From Ilex aquifolium (taxonomy: Eukaryota > Streptophyta > Magnoliopsida > Aquifoliales > Aquifoliaceae): 64,000 nucleotides of DNA. The stretch is from the NCBI GenBank assembly GCA_951799425.1, contig OX637405.1, positions 23,128,589 to 23,192,588 of the forward strand, in the 5' to 3' direction. The notes under the pieces are model-generated. The model had not been told where the DNA came from. It ran no database searches and saw only the letters and a list, made by a program, of their open reading frames with translations. Below, piece by piece: positions 21,619-33,487 of this stretch. Each line of letters starts with the position of its first letter. The first letter of the stretch is position 1. The position numbers and the translations under genes are program-made.

Positions 21619-23626
21619 TGATTGTCACAAAAACGATATCTTTCCTAACCCCTAATTACTATCCCTCAATGTATGCAATGTATGGACGGGGGAGAAGAAT
21701 TTCTTCCCCTAAGGATAGAGTCAAAAGAACGGGTAATGAGGAAAGGGAAATGGGATGATGTAAATATGGGAATGTATGCACAAAAATGCTCCCCAATCGC
21801 AAGGAGACTTTCGTGTGTCGTGAGTTACTTGGAAGAGTATTCCAAGGTCGTATCCACAGGGAAGGTAGTGAATCAAGATTGAAATGATTTGGTGAAAAAT
21901 GGAAATGTAAAATCTTTTGTCTTGAGAGTTGATTGGTGAAGTGTATGCTAATGAAAATGTAATGATAAAAACAAGTGTTGACAATTCCAAGAGATCACTC
22001 CAATGGGTATACCACCTCAACTCAAATCACTCCTCCTATTGAGCATGAATGAACGCTTGAATCACGGAAAGCCGAGGATGGCATCGATGAGTATCTAAGC
22101 ATAAACCGTGACTAAGCCTACGGTTTATCAAAGACTCATCGACTAATCCATCTTCTATCCGGTCAAAACGAACCATTTGACTCTAAAGGGAAAGAGGAGA
22201 AAGAGTTGAAATGGTATCCCCAAGGGAGATCCCTCTTGGTCTTGCCAACTAGAGGATTTAGCTACTCATATTTGGAATGGAAATAACTATGTAATGGAGA
22301 AGCATTGCAAATCTATGAACTTCTAAAGTTACTAAATATCAGAATTTATGAGCTAAAAGAACATGTATTTAAACCCATTGCATAGTTATGAGAAATGAAG
22401 AACTTGAAGCATTAATGGTGAAACATTAAATGAGCATTGAACTAACAAAACATGAAGGAAAAACAACATTCATGGCATTCAATCAACTACTAAGAGTCTT
22501 ACTCAAGATTACAAGACAATGCAGTAGAAGAATATGCAAAAATCACAACTTTCTCTCTCTAGAAACTACTGTTCATCTCCTTCTCCGCCCAGACTTTCTC
22601 TCTCTAAAAACCTATTACAAAAATTATGCTGAATGAATTTTTTTTGGCTTCCTGGTCATCCCCATCCTTGGAGAACATTTCTTTCTCCAAAACGTGCCTG
22701 GGCATCCCCTGAAGCTTCAGCAGCAGAGCCTAGTCTGCAGGCTTGGACCAGGAAGATGCAGCAACTCCCTGCACCCCAACTTGCCTTCTTGGTGTAATTT
22801 CCTTTGCTATGGAGAAAAGCCCCTTTTTCCCTTCCCTCCCCATTCTGGAGAGGAAGGAGTCTCATATCTGTTTACTGGAGGGAGACAAACAGGGTATGAC
22901 AGAGATGTGCAGAGCTGGTCTGCAACCCAGCAGCTCCTATTCTCTCTTTCTTCAATTAATGCCATGGCTTCAAAGTCCAAGAGAACAGGCATGGAGGGGT
23001 GTTTTGCATGTTGAACGAGTCAGCGGAGTGAGAGAGACTAGATGGTGGGGCCCTTGAGGTATCAGGAATCACCCAGCAAAAATTCGGATGAAATAGCCTC
23101 GGCTACCGGTAGCTCGTTCACTGACTACCGGTAGCTGTAGCTCCAGTAGCAAACGGCTACCGGTATCTGTGCGGTAGCTGCAACTCCAGTAGCAAACGGC
23201 TACCGGTATCTGTGCGGTAGCTGCAACTCCAGTGGCATTTGGCTACCGGTATCTGTGCGGTAGCAGCAACTCCAGTGGCATTTGGCTACCGGTAGCTCTG
23301 CGGTAGCTGCAACTCCAGAGGCATTTGGCTACCGGTAGCTCTGGGGTAGCTGCAACTCCAGAGGCATTTGGCTACCAGTAGCTCTGCGGTAGCTGAATGA
23401 TGTGGATTCCTTCTTGCTTCCTTCTTCTTTTAATTCAACATCAAAGATGGCCCTCATCTCCATTCATCACAGCTTTCACACAGTCGAAATTTGCATTGTT
23501 TAACTGCAAAACTCACAAATTACCAATAAGTGCTCGATTAACGCAATTCACATCAATATAATCTCCAAAAATCAATTTAACCCGAGATGATTTGCACACA
23601 AAATATACAAAATTTGGTGTGAATCA
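21619..23626 (-). repeat. 3' LTR of the Athila element (2008 bp)
   Basis: TG at 21619 to CA at 23625-23626. It is almost identical to 33488-35452. Differences seen by eye: one extra 43-bp repeat unit and a few substitutions (for example CTCATATCTG against CTCCTATCTG). Confidence 0.95.
23095..23397. repeat. 43-bp tandem repeat in the left Athila LTR
   Basis: About seven copies of a unit containing GGCTACCGGTAKCTSTGCGG with AACTCCAGWGGCATTT between. Each unit has the palindrome CTACCGGTAG. The matching array in the other LTR (34973-35221) is one unit shorter. Confidence 0.9.
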
Positions 23627-23641
23627 CACCCCCCAACTTGA
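23627..23641 (-). promoter_or_regulatory. Polypurine tract of the Athila element
   Basis: Minus strand TCAAGTTGGGGGGTG directly abutting the 3' LTR: the plus-strand priming site of reverse transcription. Confidence 0.85.
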
Positions 23642-23903
23642 GCTTTGCTAGTCCCTAGCAAAGTTTTGGCACACAGCATTATAATACAAAAAGTCATTCA
23701 TTCACCCATTCACACAATCAATTCTTTGATCAATCAACACACAAGAAATCACATTGCAATTTAAGAAATTAACAAGGGCAATACTAAATTCAAACTGTGG
23801 TTTACTTTCATAACTCAACTTCAAATTTGGAGTACAATGGGGTTAGGTTTCAAAGAGGGACAAAACAACCTAAGAACACAAAACAAAGGGAAACCAAAGG
23901 GCC

Positions 23904-25178
23904 CTAAACCTCATCATCATTCCCCTCATCACCACTTCCTTCCTCCTCATTCTCATCCCCAGACACATCATCCTCATCACCCTCCCTGTTCTCATCGGAT
24001 TCATATTCGTCATTGTCTTCCACAACTGGAGAAGTGGAGGGCCTAGCTCTACGGGGATCATAAGCAGGAGGTGCTAGCCCTTCCGGTATAGACCTCCCGG
24101 GGAAAGTATGCACATAGAGATCTTTCATCATCACTGCCATCCCCTGCATAACAGCCTCCATTCCCAGTACAGTACCCTCCAGTGAATCCAAACGGCGAAC
24201 AACGAGGCTTTCTGGCATAGCAGTGGATGGCCTTGACTCAGATGGGCCCTCACCTGGCGGTCCTGCACTAGATGACCCTGGACCTGAAGGTCTAGCACGC
24301 TCGGCTCGGGTCATAGCAGTCCTCTTCATGCTACTAGCTTGCCCAATGGTTCCAGTCTCCGGAGGGGTGATTTTATCAGAAACAATTCCTTTTACCTTGA
24401 AATGATTACACATGCGAGTCACCAAATTTCCATAAGGGAGATTCGCTCTTGGACGGTCAGTCACGGCGAAATCCTTCATTACCTCCCAGATGAAAAGTGC
24501 GATATTCAACTTCTTCCCTGTCATCACTGCATCCAAGAGACCCAACTTCTCCACATTCGGTGTCTTTTCTGATCCCTTTGGAAACAGGTTGTAATGAAGA
24601 ATTTTGTTCATCAATCCAAACTCATGCCTAAGACCCCCAGAATGGACAGTTCCCTTGAACTGTGTTGGGTCTACATACATTGAATTTACATAATCCTGAA
24701 TGGAAATGACATTCTCGACATTGTGAGGATAAATCGAAGTGGAGGGAGGTGGCTGTTGATACTCCAAAAGAGTAGCAATCACCTCGGGGGTCACTCGAAA
24801 CCCCTTTCCTCGCACGTTCGTTTCCAAGATATTCTCATCCTCATTCGCCACCTTGAGTCTTTGGTAAAACTCTCGGCATTGAGGCAAATTGAACCCACTC
24901 ACCTCCTTGAACCAAAATGTCATTCCAAGGGCCTCAATGGTCTTCACCACCACATGATCTACACCCAAGGATCTCCTATGCACAGCCCTTTCACAAGTCA
25001 CATTTTTCTCATTAACGAACTGCTCCCTAGCCTCATTCCTTGCTTTTTTTCTTTGCTCCGCCCTTTGAGCACTTGAACCTTCCCCACTTCTCTTTCGATT
25101 GGGTGCCTCTGAGGGTTGTGGGGAACTTGGTCCTGCACGTTTGGTACGAGCCATAGGGGTGATTCTTTGAGTCTGCAA
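23904..25178 (-). CDS. Athila third ORF (env-position protein)
   Basis: Intact frame of 424 codons between pol and the 3' LTR; the likely start is the first Met or the MARTKRAG Met nine codons later. The middle (about residues 90-270) resembles the putative plant transposon protein domain found in Athila third ORFs: a GFNLPQCREFYQRLK segment, VRGKGFRVTPEVIATLL, and later SYGNLVTRM-like text (PYGNLVTRMCNHFKV). The N-terminus is basic and Ser/Pro-rich (KRAGPSSPQPSEAPNRKR, possible nuclear signal). The C-terminus is strongly acidic (EDNDEYESDENREGDEDD). No signal peptide or membrane segment is evident, so an envelope role is not supported here. Function unknown; being open with few lesions, it may still be expressed. 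Confidence 0.8.
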   Translation of the reverse strand: MQTQRITPMARTKRAGPSSPQPSEAPNRKRSGEGSSAQRAEQRKKARNEAREQFVNEKNVTCERAVHRRSLGVDHVVVKTIEALGMTFWFKEVSGFNLPQCREFYQRLKVANEDENILETNVRGKGFRVTPEVIATLLEYQQPPPSTSIYPHNVENVISIQDYVNSMYVDPTQFKGTVHSGGLRHEFGLMNKILHYNLFPKGSEKTPNVEKLGLLDAVMTGKKLNIALFIWEVMKDFAVTDRPRANLPYGNLVTRMCNHFKVKGIVSDKITPPETGTIGQASSMKRTAMTRAERARPSGPGSSSAGPPGEGPSESRPSTAMPESLVVRRLDSLEGTVLGMEAVMQGMAVMMKDLYVHTFPGRSIPEGLAPPAYDPRRARPSTSPVVEDNDEYESDENREGDEDDVSGDENEEEGSGDEGNDDEV

Positions 25179-27589
25179 CTGAGAAGAGGGGGTGGGGTTG
25201 AGAGATTTTCGGCTGGCCCAAGGTTTCGGAAAAACAGGGGCTTTGAATCTTGAACGAGAAACTCCAAATTCGCAGTTCTATGGTTAGGAATTTATAGATG
25301 AATGGGGAAAGGAAACGGTTTGGGTATCTAGGGGGGAGTATGGGTGAGAGGGATTTGGAATGGGTTCAATGTATTGTGAGGATCCTAAAGAGTCTCTCCG
25401 AAAAACCCCAAATAAAAGCCCTAATTTCAGGCGTTCTGACCATCAGGTACCGGTAGCTCGTTCACTGACTACCGGTAGCTGTAGCTCCAGAAGCAAACGG
25501 CTACCGGTAGTCGAGCGGTAGTTGCTGCCTTAATTCCAAAATACCCCTACAGTCATTTCACTTTCATTCCACTCTCTCTTAGGATCTCCCTTATGCATTC
25601 TAACACTCTTTTCATGACCTCCACTCCACCCTAAACATCTAATCCACTTGCAAACCACAGTTCGAATAATTATGCCCAATTCATTACCGAAATTGCAATG
25701 TGATTTACAACTTTGATGCCTTCAATGTATAGTGGGTGAATTTCTAATTTTAATTAGCAAAATAAATACCCAACATGCAAATCACTAAATAACATTTGAG
25801 CAATACCAAATCTTTCCAAATATCCAAAATTTGAGAAATATTCCCTCATTCTTGCCAGTATGGCACTTCTAACACATTCCTCATATGACTAGAACTAAGT
25901 GAACATGAACAAAAGTATAGTCTTAGATGCTAGGCTAAAGTATGCACTTACCATATTAATTTCCAACTTGTGTGCAAATGAATTAAACAAGTAATTTAGG
26001 AATTTACAAATAGAATTCATATTTGACAGGCTAGACAAACTCAGTTTTAATGCAAAAACTCACCAAGGGTGTTCTCTCAAAATGAATAACACTATGATTA
26101 TCCGGGCATGCTCTCCATGTGTATATGTGAGATGGAATCTTGTGCACAAAACAAAGTATGCTCACATATAATCCAAAAATGAAGTATGCATAAAAATGAA
26201 ACAACCTTGGCATAATCTCATGAAAGGAATGCTAGGGCATTAGATAGCAAAATCAACTTCTCTTGTTCTTTTAAACGTATGCATCCCCCATGCTTCTCTA
26301 GATCTTTTAGGACTTTCAAGGGTTGTAATGAGGTTTTGGGGTGATGTTGTGGTAAGGGAAACGAAGGATATAGGATAACAAAGGGGGTTGTTCCGGGTGA
26401 ATGACCTTAATCTTAGAAAAACACTTCCCTTTTATGGGATTTTGATTTTCACACCATCACCAAATCCTTTGTTTCTTTTCTTTTATTTTCCTTTACATTT
26501 TTCCCTTTTCTTTTTCTCATTCTTTTTCTCCTTTTTCACTCCCTTTCTCTCATTTTCTTGGATTTTCATTCTTTTTCCATTGAACTCTTTTGAGTTTCAA
26601 CATCCTTCATCCCTTTTGTTTGATTTTTCACACCATCATTCCTTTTCTTTTATCATCACCCAACTTAGCACTAGGAACAACCAAGGTAAGGTAGATATTT
26701 ATTCTTTTCATTGGCTTGGTTACATGTGTGTCATGGAAACGAATTTACAATAAGGCTCAATCACAGCACTAGGGATAAATTTTTCCAAGAAATTGGCTAA
26801 GGCTCAAAACATCAAAGATGGCCTAAGATCATTTCTAGATAGGCATGGGAGAGCATTGTACAATCAAGACAAAGTCAATCAACTACCCAAATACACCTAA
26901 CCAAAACAAGCATAATGAGATTATTGAACAAATTTGGAAATTGAAAAATTGTTCTTTGAGTAAACGTAAGTTCCCTCCAAAAAGGTTTGGCACTAAAGCT
27001 CTCATGGGTCTTTACTCATCTCCACTTCTTATGTCAAGCTTAAAACATGAATCCAACCCGTAAATCACTGAAATTACAAATTCAGAAATCACATACAGAT
27101 GAGTTCGAAAATCAATACATATGTGATACTTATGCATAGGATCCATTTCTATAGTAAGCTCATGTGCACAAAGTTCACAACAACGATCAACATGTCATCC
27201 AGTTCATACTTGCTTCATAAGGGAATACAGGTCAACTTAAAGGTATTTTTCATCAAAAATTTTCAAAATTTCTCACATATTCTGTACTAATGCGACAAAA
27301 GCAGAATACTTCCCAGCAACCTTGGTGTGACATACAAATGGTGCACCTCACCCCCCAACTAGAATCATGCATTGTCCTCAATGCAACAAAAGGGTATAGT
27401 ATGCAATGGAAGACAATAAAAGATAAATAGGGTAAGAGAACACCTCGCAATTGCGCTTTTGACAAAAGCACCAAGATCTGGATCCAAGAGAAAACAAAGC
27501 TATACACCAACAACAAGTAAGTGACATGAAATAAAAACATGACATAATTATAACAAAAGAAACTGTACATGCAAACAAGGGCCCACTTG
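25179..27589 (-). other. Noncoding internal region of the Athila element
   Basis: No ORF is supported. It contains, at 25447-25530, a copy of the LTR's CTACCGGTAG repeat text, a polypyrimidine stretch on the plus strand at 26440-26660 (polypurine in the element's sense), and a second PPT-like site at 27346-27360. The rest is AT-rich with no recognised motif. In Athila elements such a spacer separates pol from the third ORF and may carry its promoter or splice acceptor; neither is visible with certainty. Confidence 0.6.
27346..27360 (-). promoter_or_regulatory. Second polypurine-tract-like site
   Basis: Minus strand AGTTGGGGGGTGAGG shares AGTTGGGGGGTG with the terminal PPT at 23627-23641. It lies about 230 bp after the pol stop. 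It may be a central plus-strand primer or a relic of a former element end; this is inferred. Confidence 0.5.
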
Positions 27590-30500
27590 TTAATCCTCAA
27601 CCACGTCCGGATACACCGGGTCGGTTAACTCTTCCTCCACCACTTGGTTTTCAAAGCCCTCAAAGAATGGCTTAAGTCTTTGGCCATTGACCTTGAATGT
27701 TTGGCCATCTTTGAGGTTGGTGATCTCAACAGCTCCATTGGGGTAGGCCACCTTGACAAGATAGGGGCCATCCCAACGGGATCTTAACTTTCCGGGAAAG
27801 ATGGAGAGGCGGGAATTATACAAGAGTACCTTTTGCCCGGGCTCGAATGATTTCCTCACTATGGAGTTATCATGAAAGATTTTCGCCCGTTCCTTTGAAA
27901 TTTTTGAACTCTCGTATGCATCCCGCCTAATCTCTTCCAATTCATTCATTTCTAACCTCCTATGTTTACCCGCCATTCTCATATTGAAATTTAGAGTCTT
28001 GATGGCCCAATAGGCCTTATGTTCCATTTCTACCGGCAGATGGCAAGCCTTTCCATAGACAAGCCGATAGGGGGACATGCCCAAAACTGTCTTGTAGGCA
28101 GTACGATATGCCCACAGGGCATCAATCAATCTCTCAGACCAATCCTTCCTATTGGGGTTAACTGTTTTCTCAAGGATGGTCTTGATCTCCCTATTGGCTA
28201 GCTCGGCTTGGCCATTTGTTTGTGGGTGATAAGCGGTGGATACTTTATGTGTAACGCCATATTTGAACACTAACGATGCAACTGGTCTGTTACAAAAGTG
28301 TGATCCACCGTCACTAATCAAAGCACGAGGCATCCCGAACCTCAAAAAAATGTTCTCTTTCAAGAACTTGACCACAACCCGGTGGTCATTAGTCTTTGTC
28401 GGGATAGCCTCCACCCATTTGGACACGTAGTCCACTGCCAGCAGAATGTATAGATAGCCAAACGACATAGGGAAGGGACCCATGAAATCGATGCCCCAAC
28501 AATCGAATATTTCTATCACAAGTATAGGGGAGAGAGGCATCATATTCCTTTGGGTCACACTCCCCAACCGTTGGCATCTATCACATTCTTTGCAAAATGA
28601 AATACAATCCTTAATTAAAGAAGGCCAGTAGAAACCTGATTGGAGAATCTTTGAAGAAGTTTTCTTGGCAGAGAAATGCCCACCACAGGCTTGGGAATGA
28701 CAGAAGGCCAAGACGTTCCGCTGTTCGGCTTCAGGCACGCATCGCCTCATGATTTGGTCCGGACAATACTTGAACAGATACGGATTATCGAAGTAGAAGT
28801 ATTTCACGTCGGCCATAAATCTCCTTTTATCCTCAGAGCTCCAGTGTGGTGGGATTTGTCCTGTTGCAAGATAATTACAAATGTCAGCATACCAAGGACA
28901 ATGAGAATGAATAGACAATAATTGCTCATCAGGGAACGAGTCTGGGATAGGGATGTGCTCATTTGTCTCTTGTGCCACCAGCCGGGATAAGTGATCCGCC
29001 ACAACATTCTCAACTCCCTTCTTGTCTTTAATGGTCAAGTCAAATTCTTGTAGGAGGAGGATCCACCTAATGAGTCTTGGCTTCGCATCCTGCTTAGATA
29101 ACAAGTACTTTAAGGCAGAATGGTCAGTGAAGATAACAATAGGTGAACCAATGATATATGAACGGAATTTATCAAGAGCAAACACTACAGCTAGCAATTC
29201 TTTTTCAGTGGTAGTGTAATTCATTTGTGCCTCATTAAGTGTCTTGCTAGCGTAGTGTATAACATGCGGTCGATTGTCCTTCCTCTGACCAAGCACTGCG
29301 CCGACCGCGTAGTCACTCGCGTCGCACATAAGCTCGAAGGGTAGATCCCAATTGGGTGGTTGCATGATAGGAGGCGTGACAAGCATGCTTTTTAGTTTCT
29401 TAAAAGATGCCTCACACTCATGCGACCACTCAAAGGGAACATCCTTAGACAGTAAATTGGTCAGGGGTCGGGCCAATGCACTAAAAATTTGAATGAACCG
29501 GCGATAGAAACCTGCATGGCCCAAAAATGACCGGATTTCCTTGATGGTTGTCGGCGTGGGAAGGTTGGAGATGGCCTCCACCTTGGATCTGTCCACTTCA
29601 ATGCCCCTTGCCGACACTATGTGACCCAACACGATCCCTTCCGTCACCATAAAGTGACACTTCTCCCAATTTAGCACAAGATTCTTCTCCTCACATCTCT
29701 CCAACACCTTCTCCAAATTTTCCAAACACCTCTTAAAGGAGTCCCCGAAGACTGAGAAGTCATCCATAAACACCTCGACAATCTTCTCCACCATATCACT
29801 AAAAATCCCCATCATGCAACGTTGGAATGTTCCAGGGGCATTACATAGCCCGAAAGGCATGCGACGATACGCAAAGGTACCGTAGGGGCAAGTGAAGGTG
29901 GTTTTCTCCTGGTCTTCAAGGGCAATCTCTATCTGATTGTAGCCAGAGTATCCATCTAAGAAGCAATAGAAAAGATGCCCCGCTACCCGTTCTAGCACTT
30001 GATCGAGGAATGGAATTGGAAAGTGGTCTTTCTTTGTGCACAAGTTGAGCTTCCGGTAATCAATACACACTCTCCACCCAGTGATTACTCTTGTTGGGAT
30101 GAGCTCATTCTCCTCGTTTTCCACCACGGTCACACCCGACTTCTTGGGGACTACTTGCGTGGGACTAACCCACTTACTGTCGGCAATTGGAAAGATGATG
30201 CCCACGTCAAGTAGTTTCAAAACCTCATCCCGTACCACATCCTTCATGATCGGATTTAATCTCCTTTGTGGCTGGCGAGATGGTTTTGCATCTTCTTCAA
30301 GGTAGATCCGGTGTGTGCAAATGGTAGGATTTATCCCCTTGATATCCGCAATTGTCCACCCAATTGCTCCCTTATGTCTCCGCAGCACCTCTAAGAGATC
30401 TCCTTCTTGCTTTGCATCCAATGTCGAACTAATCACCACCGGGAATGATTCATCTTTCCCAAGATATGCATACTTTAAGTGGGAAGGTAGTGGCCTCAAT

Positions 30501-32440
30501 TCCAAGGTAGACTTTTGTACATCGGATGGAAATATCTTCTTCTCTTGGTGTGGGAGTCTTTCAAATGTTGGGATCCACTTATCCACCCCTTTCAACTCTT
30601 CCATGCTCATTTCCTCATCTAACTTTACAAGTTCAACAAGGTCCTCCTCCATGCAGTCCAACATCCCTTCTAATTCCACTTGCTCCTCAATCAACGTGTC
30701 GATTCTATTGATCTCGTTCACCTCCACATCATCCCCGGGTTGTTTTGCTAAATTGAACACATTCAACTCCATGGTCATGTTCCCAAAAGCCAACTTCATT
30801 AGACCATTCCTGCAATTAATCACAGCATTAGCGGTAGCAAGAAAAGGTCTTCCAAGAATAACGGGGATTTGGGAATTAAGGTTAGCAACCGGGTGTGTAT
30901 CTAATACAATAAAATCGACTGGAAAGTAAAAATTGTCAACTTGGACAAGCACATCTTCCACTACTCCCCTTGGTGTGCGTATGCTCCGGTCCGCCAGTTG
31001 AAGTGTAACTGAGGTGGGCTTCAACTCTTCAAGCTTGAGTTGTTGGTACACGGAGTAAGGAAGAAGATTGACGCTCGCCCCCAAGTCAAGCAATGCTTGC
31101 TCAACCCGGCAATTCCCAATGGTGATGGCAATTGTTGGACAACCGGGATCCTTGAATTTTGGAGGAGTGTTGGTCCTCAATATGGAGCTCACTTGTTCGG
31201 TGAGAAATGCCTTCTTTCGGACATTCAACTTCCTTTTCACCGTGCATAGGTCCTTCAATATCTTGGCACATGACGGAATTTGCTTGATGGCATCAAGGAG
31301 CGGGATGTTGATTTTCACCTGCTTAAACAAATCCAAAATGTCAGAATAATTAGCCACCTTGACAGGTGACTTCAACCGATGGGGAAAAGGGGCAGGTATA
31401 GAAGGAGAGCATAACCCATCATCAATCAAATGTTCTTTATCAACCCCATCTCTCTCACTCTTTTCACTCAACTCGCCCTTGTCGGCCTCACTTTCTTTGG
31501 CCTCACTCTCAATATCTTTTTCTTTTGGCAATGCGGCCTTTGGTGTCAACTTTGGCACCACCATCTTTTCAAATTGTTTACCACTCCTAAGTGTGGTGAC
31601 AGCCTTGAGTTGCTCAAAACCCTCCTGGGAAGTCTCGGCCAACTCAACCACATTTTGACCTTTGGGATTTTGTTTGGGTTGAGAGGGAAATTTTCCCTTC
31701 TCTTGTTGAGACAACCCAATGGCATTGGTGATCTTGGTGAGTTGGGCCGAAATATCCTTATTGAAAGTGGTTTGGCTTTGGATGAAGGCATGAACCACAT
31801 CTTCTAGACTCCGTTTATGAGGTGGTTGGTAGCTGGAAGAACTAGATGGGCCTTGTCCGGAAAAATTCTGTGGGGGAGGGTTGGATTGGTATCCTTGTGG
31901 ATTGGACCGTGGGTATTGGGAGCTTGAAGTTTGCCCCTGACCTTGATGTTGGGATTGGTACGGACCTTGCTTGGGAGGTGCAGGAGGTGTATATGTGTTT
32001 GAGCCATAAGGAATGGGGTTCTCATTCCTCCAACTGAAATTAGGGTGATCACGATACCCCGAATTGTAAGTGTTGGGATTTGGAGGAAATGATTGCCTTG
32101 GTTGGTTGAAGGCATTAACTTGGTCATGGTATGCCTCCTTAAGTGCCGGGATGCTCGGACACTCCGATGTGGAATGCTCGACACCACCACAAACAGAACA
32201 AACCTCCTCGGCTCTTGACACATGAGAGACATTTCGTCTCCTCTCCACCTCAAGGCTATCCACTTTCCTAGACAATTTGGAAATTTGGGAAAGTAGATCC
32301 TCACGGTCTTTTAAGTCATACACCCCCCCCCCGTGGTGGTTGACTACTACCCGGCATTGTCCTAGGTATGTCATCCGGATCCTGAACACCCCAAGTTTGT
32401 GCCTTTTCAGCGAGGGTACCAAAATAGTCAAGGGCCTCAT
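27590..32440 (-). CDS. pol: Athila pol polyprotein (with end of gag), 1616 codons
   Basis: Polyprotein for reverse transcription and integration. Domains in order: gag zinc knuckle [14 protein letters not shown] (CX2CX4HX4C, residues 81-94), which belongs to gag; protease with DLGAS near residue 452; reverse transcriptase with FMDD near 891 ([10 protein letters not shown]); RNase H ([43 protein letters not shown]); integrase with an HHCC zinc region ([14 protein letters not shown] ... CKECDRCQR) and a D,D,E core ([28 protein letters not shown]); and a C-terminal region with [11 protein letters not shown]. All these motifs are intact and no chromodomain is seen. The first ~40 codons are out of frame with gag: the true gag-pol reading shifts at the run of nine G (32327-32335). 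The stop is at 27590, followed by the PPT-like site. Confidence 0.93.
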   Translation of the reverse strand: MRPLTILVPSLKRHKLGVFRIRMTYLGQCRVVVNHHGGGVYDLKDREDLLSQISKLSRKVDSLEVERRRNVSHVSRAEEVCSVCGGVEHSTSECPSIPALKEAYHDQVNAFNQPRQSFPPNPNTYNSGYRDHPNFSWRNENPIPYGSNTYTPPAPPKQGPYQSQHQGQGQTSSSQYPRSNPQGYQSNPPPQNFSGQGPSSSSSYQPPHKRSLEDVVHAFIQSQTTFNKDISAQLTKITNAIGLSQQEKGKFPSQPKQNPKGQNVVELAETSQEGFEQLKAVTTLRSGKQFEKMVVPKLTPKAALPKEKDIESEAKESEADKGELSEKSERDGVDKEHLIDDGLCSPSIPAPFPHRLKSPVKVANYSDILDLFKQVKINIPLLDAIKQIPSCAKILKDLCTVKRKLNVRKKAFLTEQVSSILRTNTPPKFKDPGCPTIAITIGNCRVEQALLDLGASVNLLPYSVYQQLKLEELKPTSVTLQLADRSIRTPRGVVEDVLVQVDNFYFPVDFIVLDTHPVANLNSQIPVILGRPFLATANAVINCRNGLMKLAFGNMTMELNVFNLAKQPGDDVEVNEINRIDTLIEEQVELEGMLDCMEEDLVELVKLDEEMSMEELKGVDKWIPTFERLPHQEKKIFPSDVQKSTLELRPLPSHLKYAYLGKDESFPVVISSTLDAKQEGDLLEVLRRHKGAIGWTIADIKGINPTICTHRIYLEEDAKPSRQPQRRLNPIMKDVVRDEVLKLLDVGIIFPIADSKWVSPTQVVPKKSGVTVVENEENELIPTRVITGWRVCIDYRKLNLCTKKDHFPIPFLDQVLERVAGHLFYCFLDGYSGYNQIEIALEDQEKTTFTCPYGTFAYRRMPFGLCNAPGTFQRCMMGIFSDMVEKIVEVFMDDFSVFGDSFKRCLENLEKVLERCEEKNLVLNWEKCHFMVTEGIVLGHIVSARGIEVDRSKVEAISNLPTPTTIKEIRSFLGHAGFYRRFIQIFSALARPLTNLLSKDVPFEWSHECEASFKKLKSMLVTPPIMQPPNWDLPFELMCDASDYAVGAVLGQRKDNRPHVIHYASKTLNEAQMNYTTTEKELLAVVFALDKFRSYIIGSPIVIFTDHSALKYLLSKQDAKPRLIRWILLLQEFDLTIKDKKGVENVVADHLSRLVAQETNEHIPIPDSFPDEQLLSIHSHCPWYADICNYLATGQIPPHWSSEDKRRFMADVKYFYFDNPYLFKYCPDQIMRRCVPEAEQRNVLAFCHSQACGGHFSAKKTSSKILQSGFYWPSLIKDCISFCKECDRCQRLGSVTQRNMMPLSPILVIEIFDCWGIDFMGPFPMSFGYLYILLAVDYVSKWVEAIPTKTNDHRVVVKFLKENIFLRFGMPRALISDGGSHFCNRPVASLVFKYGVTHKVSTAYHPQTNGQAELANREIKTILEKTVNPNRKDWSERLIDALWAYRTAYKTVLGMSPYRLVYGKACHLPVEMEHKAYWAIKTLNFNMRMAGKHRRLEMNELEEIRRDAYESSKISKERAKIFHDNSIVRKSFEPGQKVLLYNSRLSIFPGKLRSRWDGPYLVKVAYPNGAVEITNLKDGQTFKVNGQRLKPFFEGFENQVVEEELTDPVYPDVVED

Positions 32441-33329
32441 CGGGGTCTTTGTTCAAGAAATCCCCATTGCACATCATATCTATGAATTGTCTATGGTTTG
32501 GGGTGATTCCTTCGTAGAAGAAAGTCACCAATTGCCATGAGTTAAAACCATGATGTGGTATGGAGTGAAGTAGATCCTTATAACGGTCCCAACATTGATA
32601 AAACTGCTCATTGGGTTTTTCAGAAAAGTTTTGGATTTCCTTTTTCAAAAAGGTGGTTCGATGAACCGGGAAAATTTTTTTTAAGAAAAAGGAGACAATG
32701 TTATCCCATGACAGCATAGTCCGGGGTCCCATGGAATCAAGCCACACTCTTGCCTTCCCATCCATAGAGAAAGGGAACAATTTCATCCTGGCTATCTCTT
32801 CCAAATTGTGATTTGGAAGAAACGTTGCAACCATTTCCTCGTAAGACCTTATGTGGTTATACGGGTTTTCATTTTCAACCCCCCTGAACTTGGGGATTAG
32901 TTGCAACATCCACGGTTTTAACACAAAAAGGTGATGTTGGACAGGGAGACGGATGCATGATGGTGTGGTGCTACGGGTAGGTTGAAGGTACTCTTGCATA
33001 GTTCTTGCCTCAAAATCAAGTGGGTTATTCCCTTCATTCCTTGGTGGGGGAAAATGCGCTTGTTGGTTGGGCATTCTAGGTGGTTGCACTCCCCCACCAC
33101 CTCGCATATTTGGGTTGACACCCACATTGTCAAATTGATCGGGAGGGGGATAGTGTAATCTTGGGTCATGCTCCCCATGTTCGGGTATTCCCCCACCCCT
33201 TTGGTCATTTAGGTTTGCACCTATATTTTCAACATTGTCACCCACATTCTCGGGTGGGTCTTGGTCGATGTTCATGTTGGGTCCTAAGGGTTGTCTAACT
33301 AATCGGTGATAGTCGTCCCTTCCCCACAT
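32316..33329 (-). CDS. gag: Athila gag, N-terminal part
   Basis: Frame of 338 codons just inside the PBS. The capsid-like retrotransposon gag domain is at about residues 125-270: [38 protein letters not shown], then [12 protein letters not shown] and the [16 protein letters not shown] segment. The preceding residues are Asn/Pro/Gly-rich and disordered. The frame ends at [11 protein letters not shown], right after the G9 run. The zinc knuckle that should follow is in the overlapping pol frame, so this gag lacks its nucleic-acid-binding end unless the ribosome or polymerase slips. The start at 33329 follows the PBS by about 140 nt, as usual. Confidence 0.9.
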   Translation of the reverse strand: MWGRDDYHRLVRQPLGPNMNIDQDPPENVGDNVENIGANLNDQRGGGIPEHGEHDPRLHYPPPDQFDNVGVNPNMRGGGGVQPPRMPNQQAHFPPPRNEGNNPLDFEARTMQEYLQPTRSTTPSCIRLPVQHHLFVLKPWMLQLIPKFRGVENENPYNHIRSYEEMVATFLPNHNLEEIARMKLFPFSMDGKARVWLDSMGPRTMLSWDNIVSFFLKKIFPVHRTTFLKKEIQNFSEKPNEQFYQCWDRYKDLLHSIPHHGFNSWQLVTFFYEGITPNHRQFIDMMCNGDFLNKDPDEALDYFGTLAEKAQTWGVQDPDDIPRTMPGSSQPPRGGGV

Positions 33330-33466
33330 GCAACAAAATATCTATACAAATGAAATTATCCACAAACAAGAATATGTACACGAAACAACGTACCTCAGCC
33401 CGTGATGAAGATCACGGGACTTACCTTCGTTGTTCGGAAATCACTTCCTTGATTTGAAACTTGCCT

Positions 33467-33484
33467 TCCCCGGCAACGGCGCCA
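33467..33484 (-). promoter_or_regulatory. Primer-binding site of the Athila element
   Basis: Minus strand TGGCGCCGTTGCCGGGGA, three bases inside the 5' LTR. This matches the 3' end of plant tRNA-Asp, the known primer of Athila elements. Confidence 0.9.
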
Positions 33485-33487
33485 AAA

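Noticed and set aside
21673-23057. Open stretches of 60-106 codons repeated at 33542-34926
   Set aside because: They lie in both Athila LTRs, are kept only because the LTRs are nearly identical, and have no domain.
28019-31807. Plus-strand open frames of 60-204 codons opposite Athila pol
   Set aside because: Shadows of the intact pol frame with no domain similarity.
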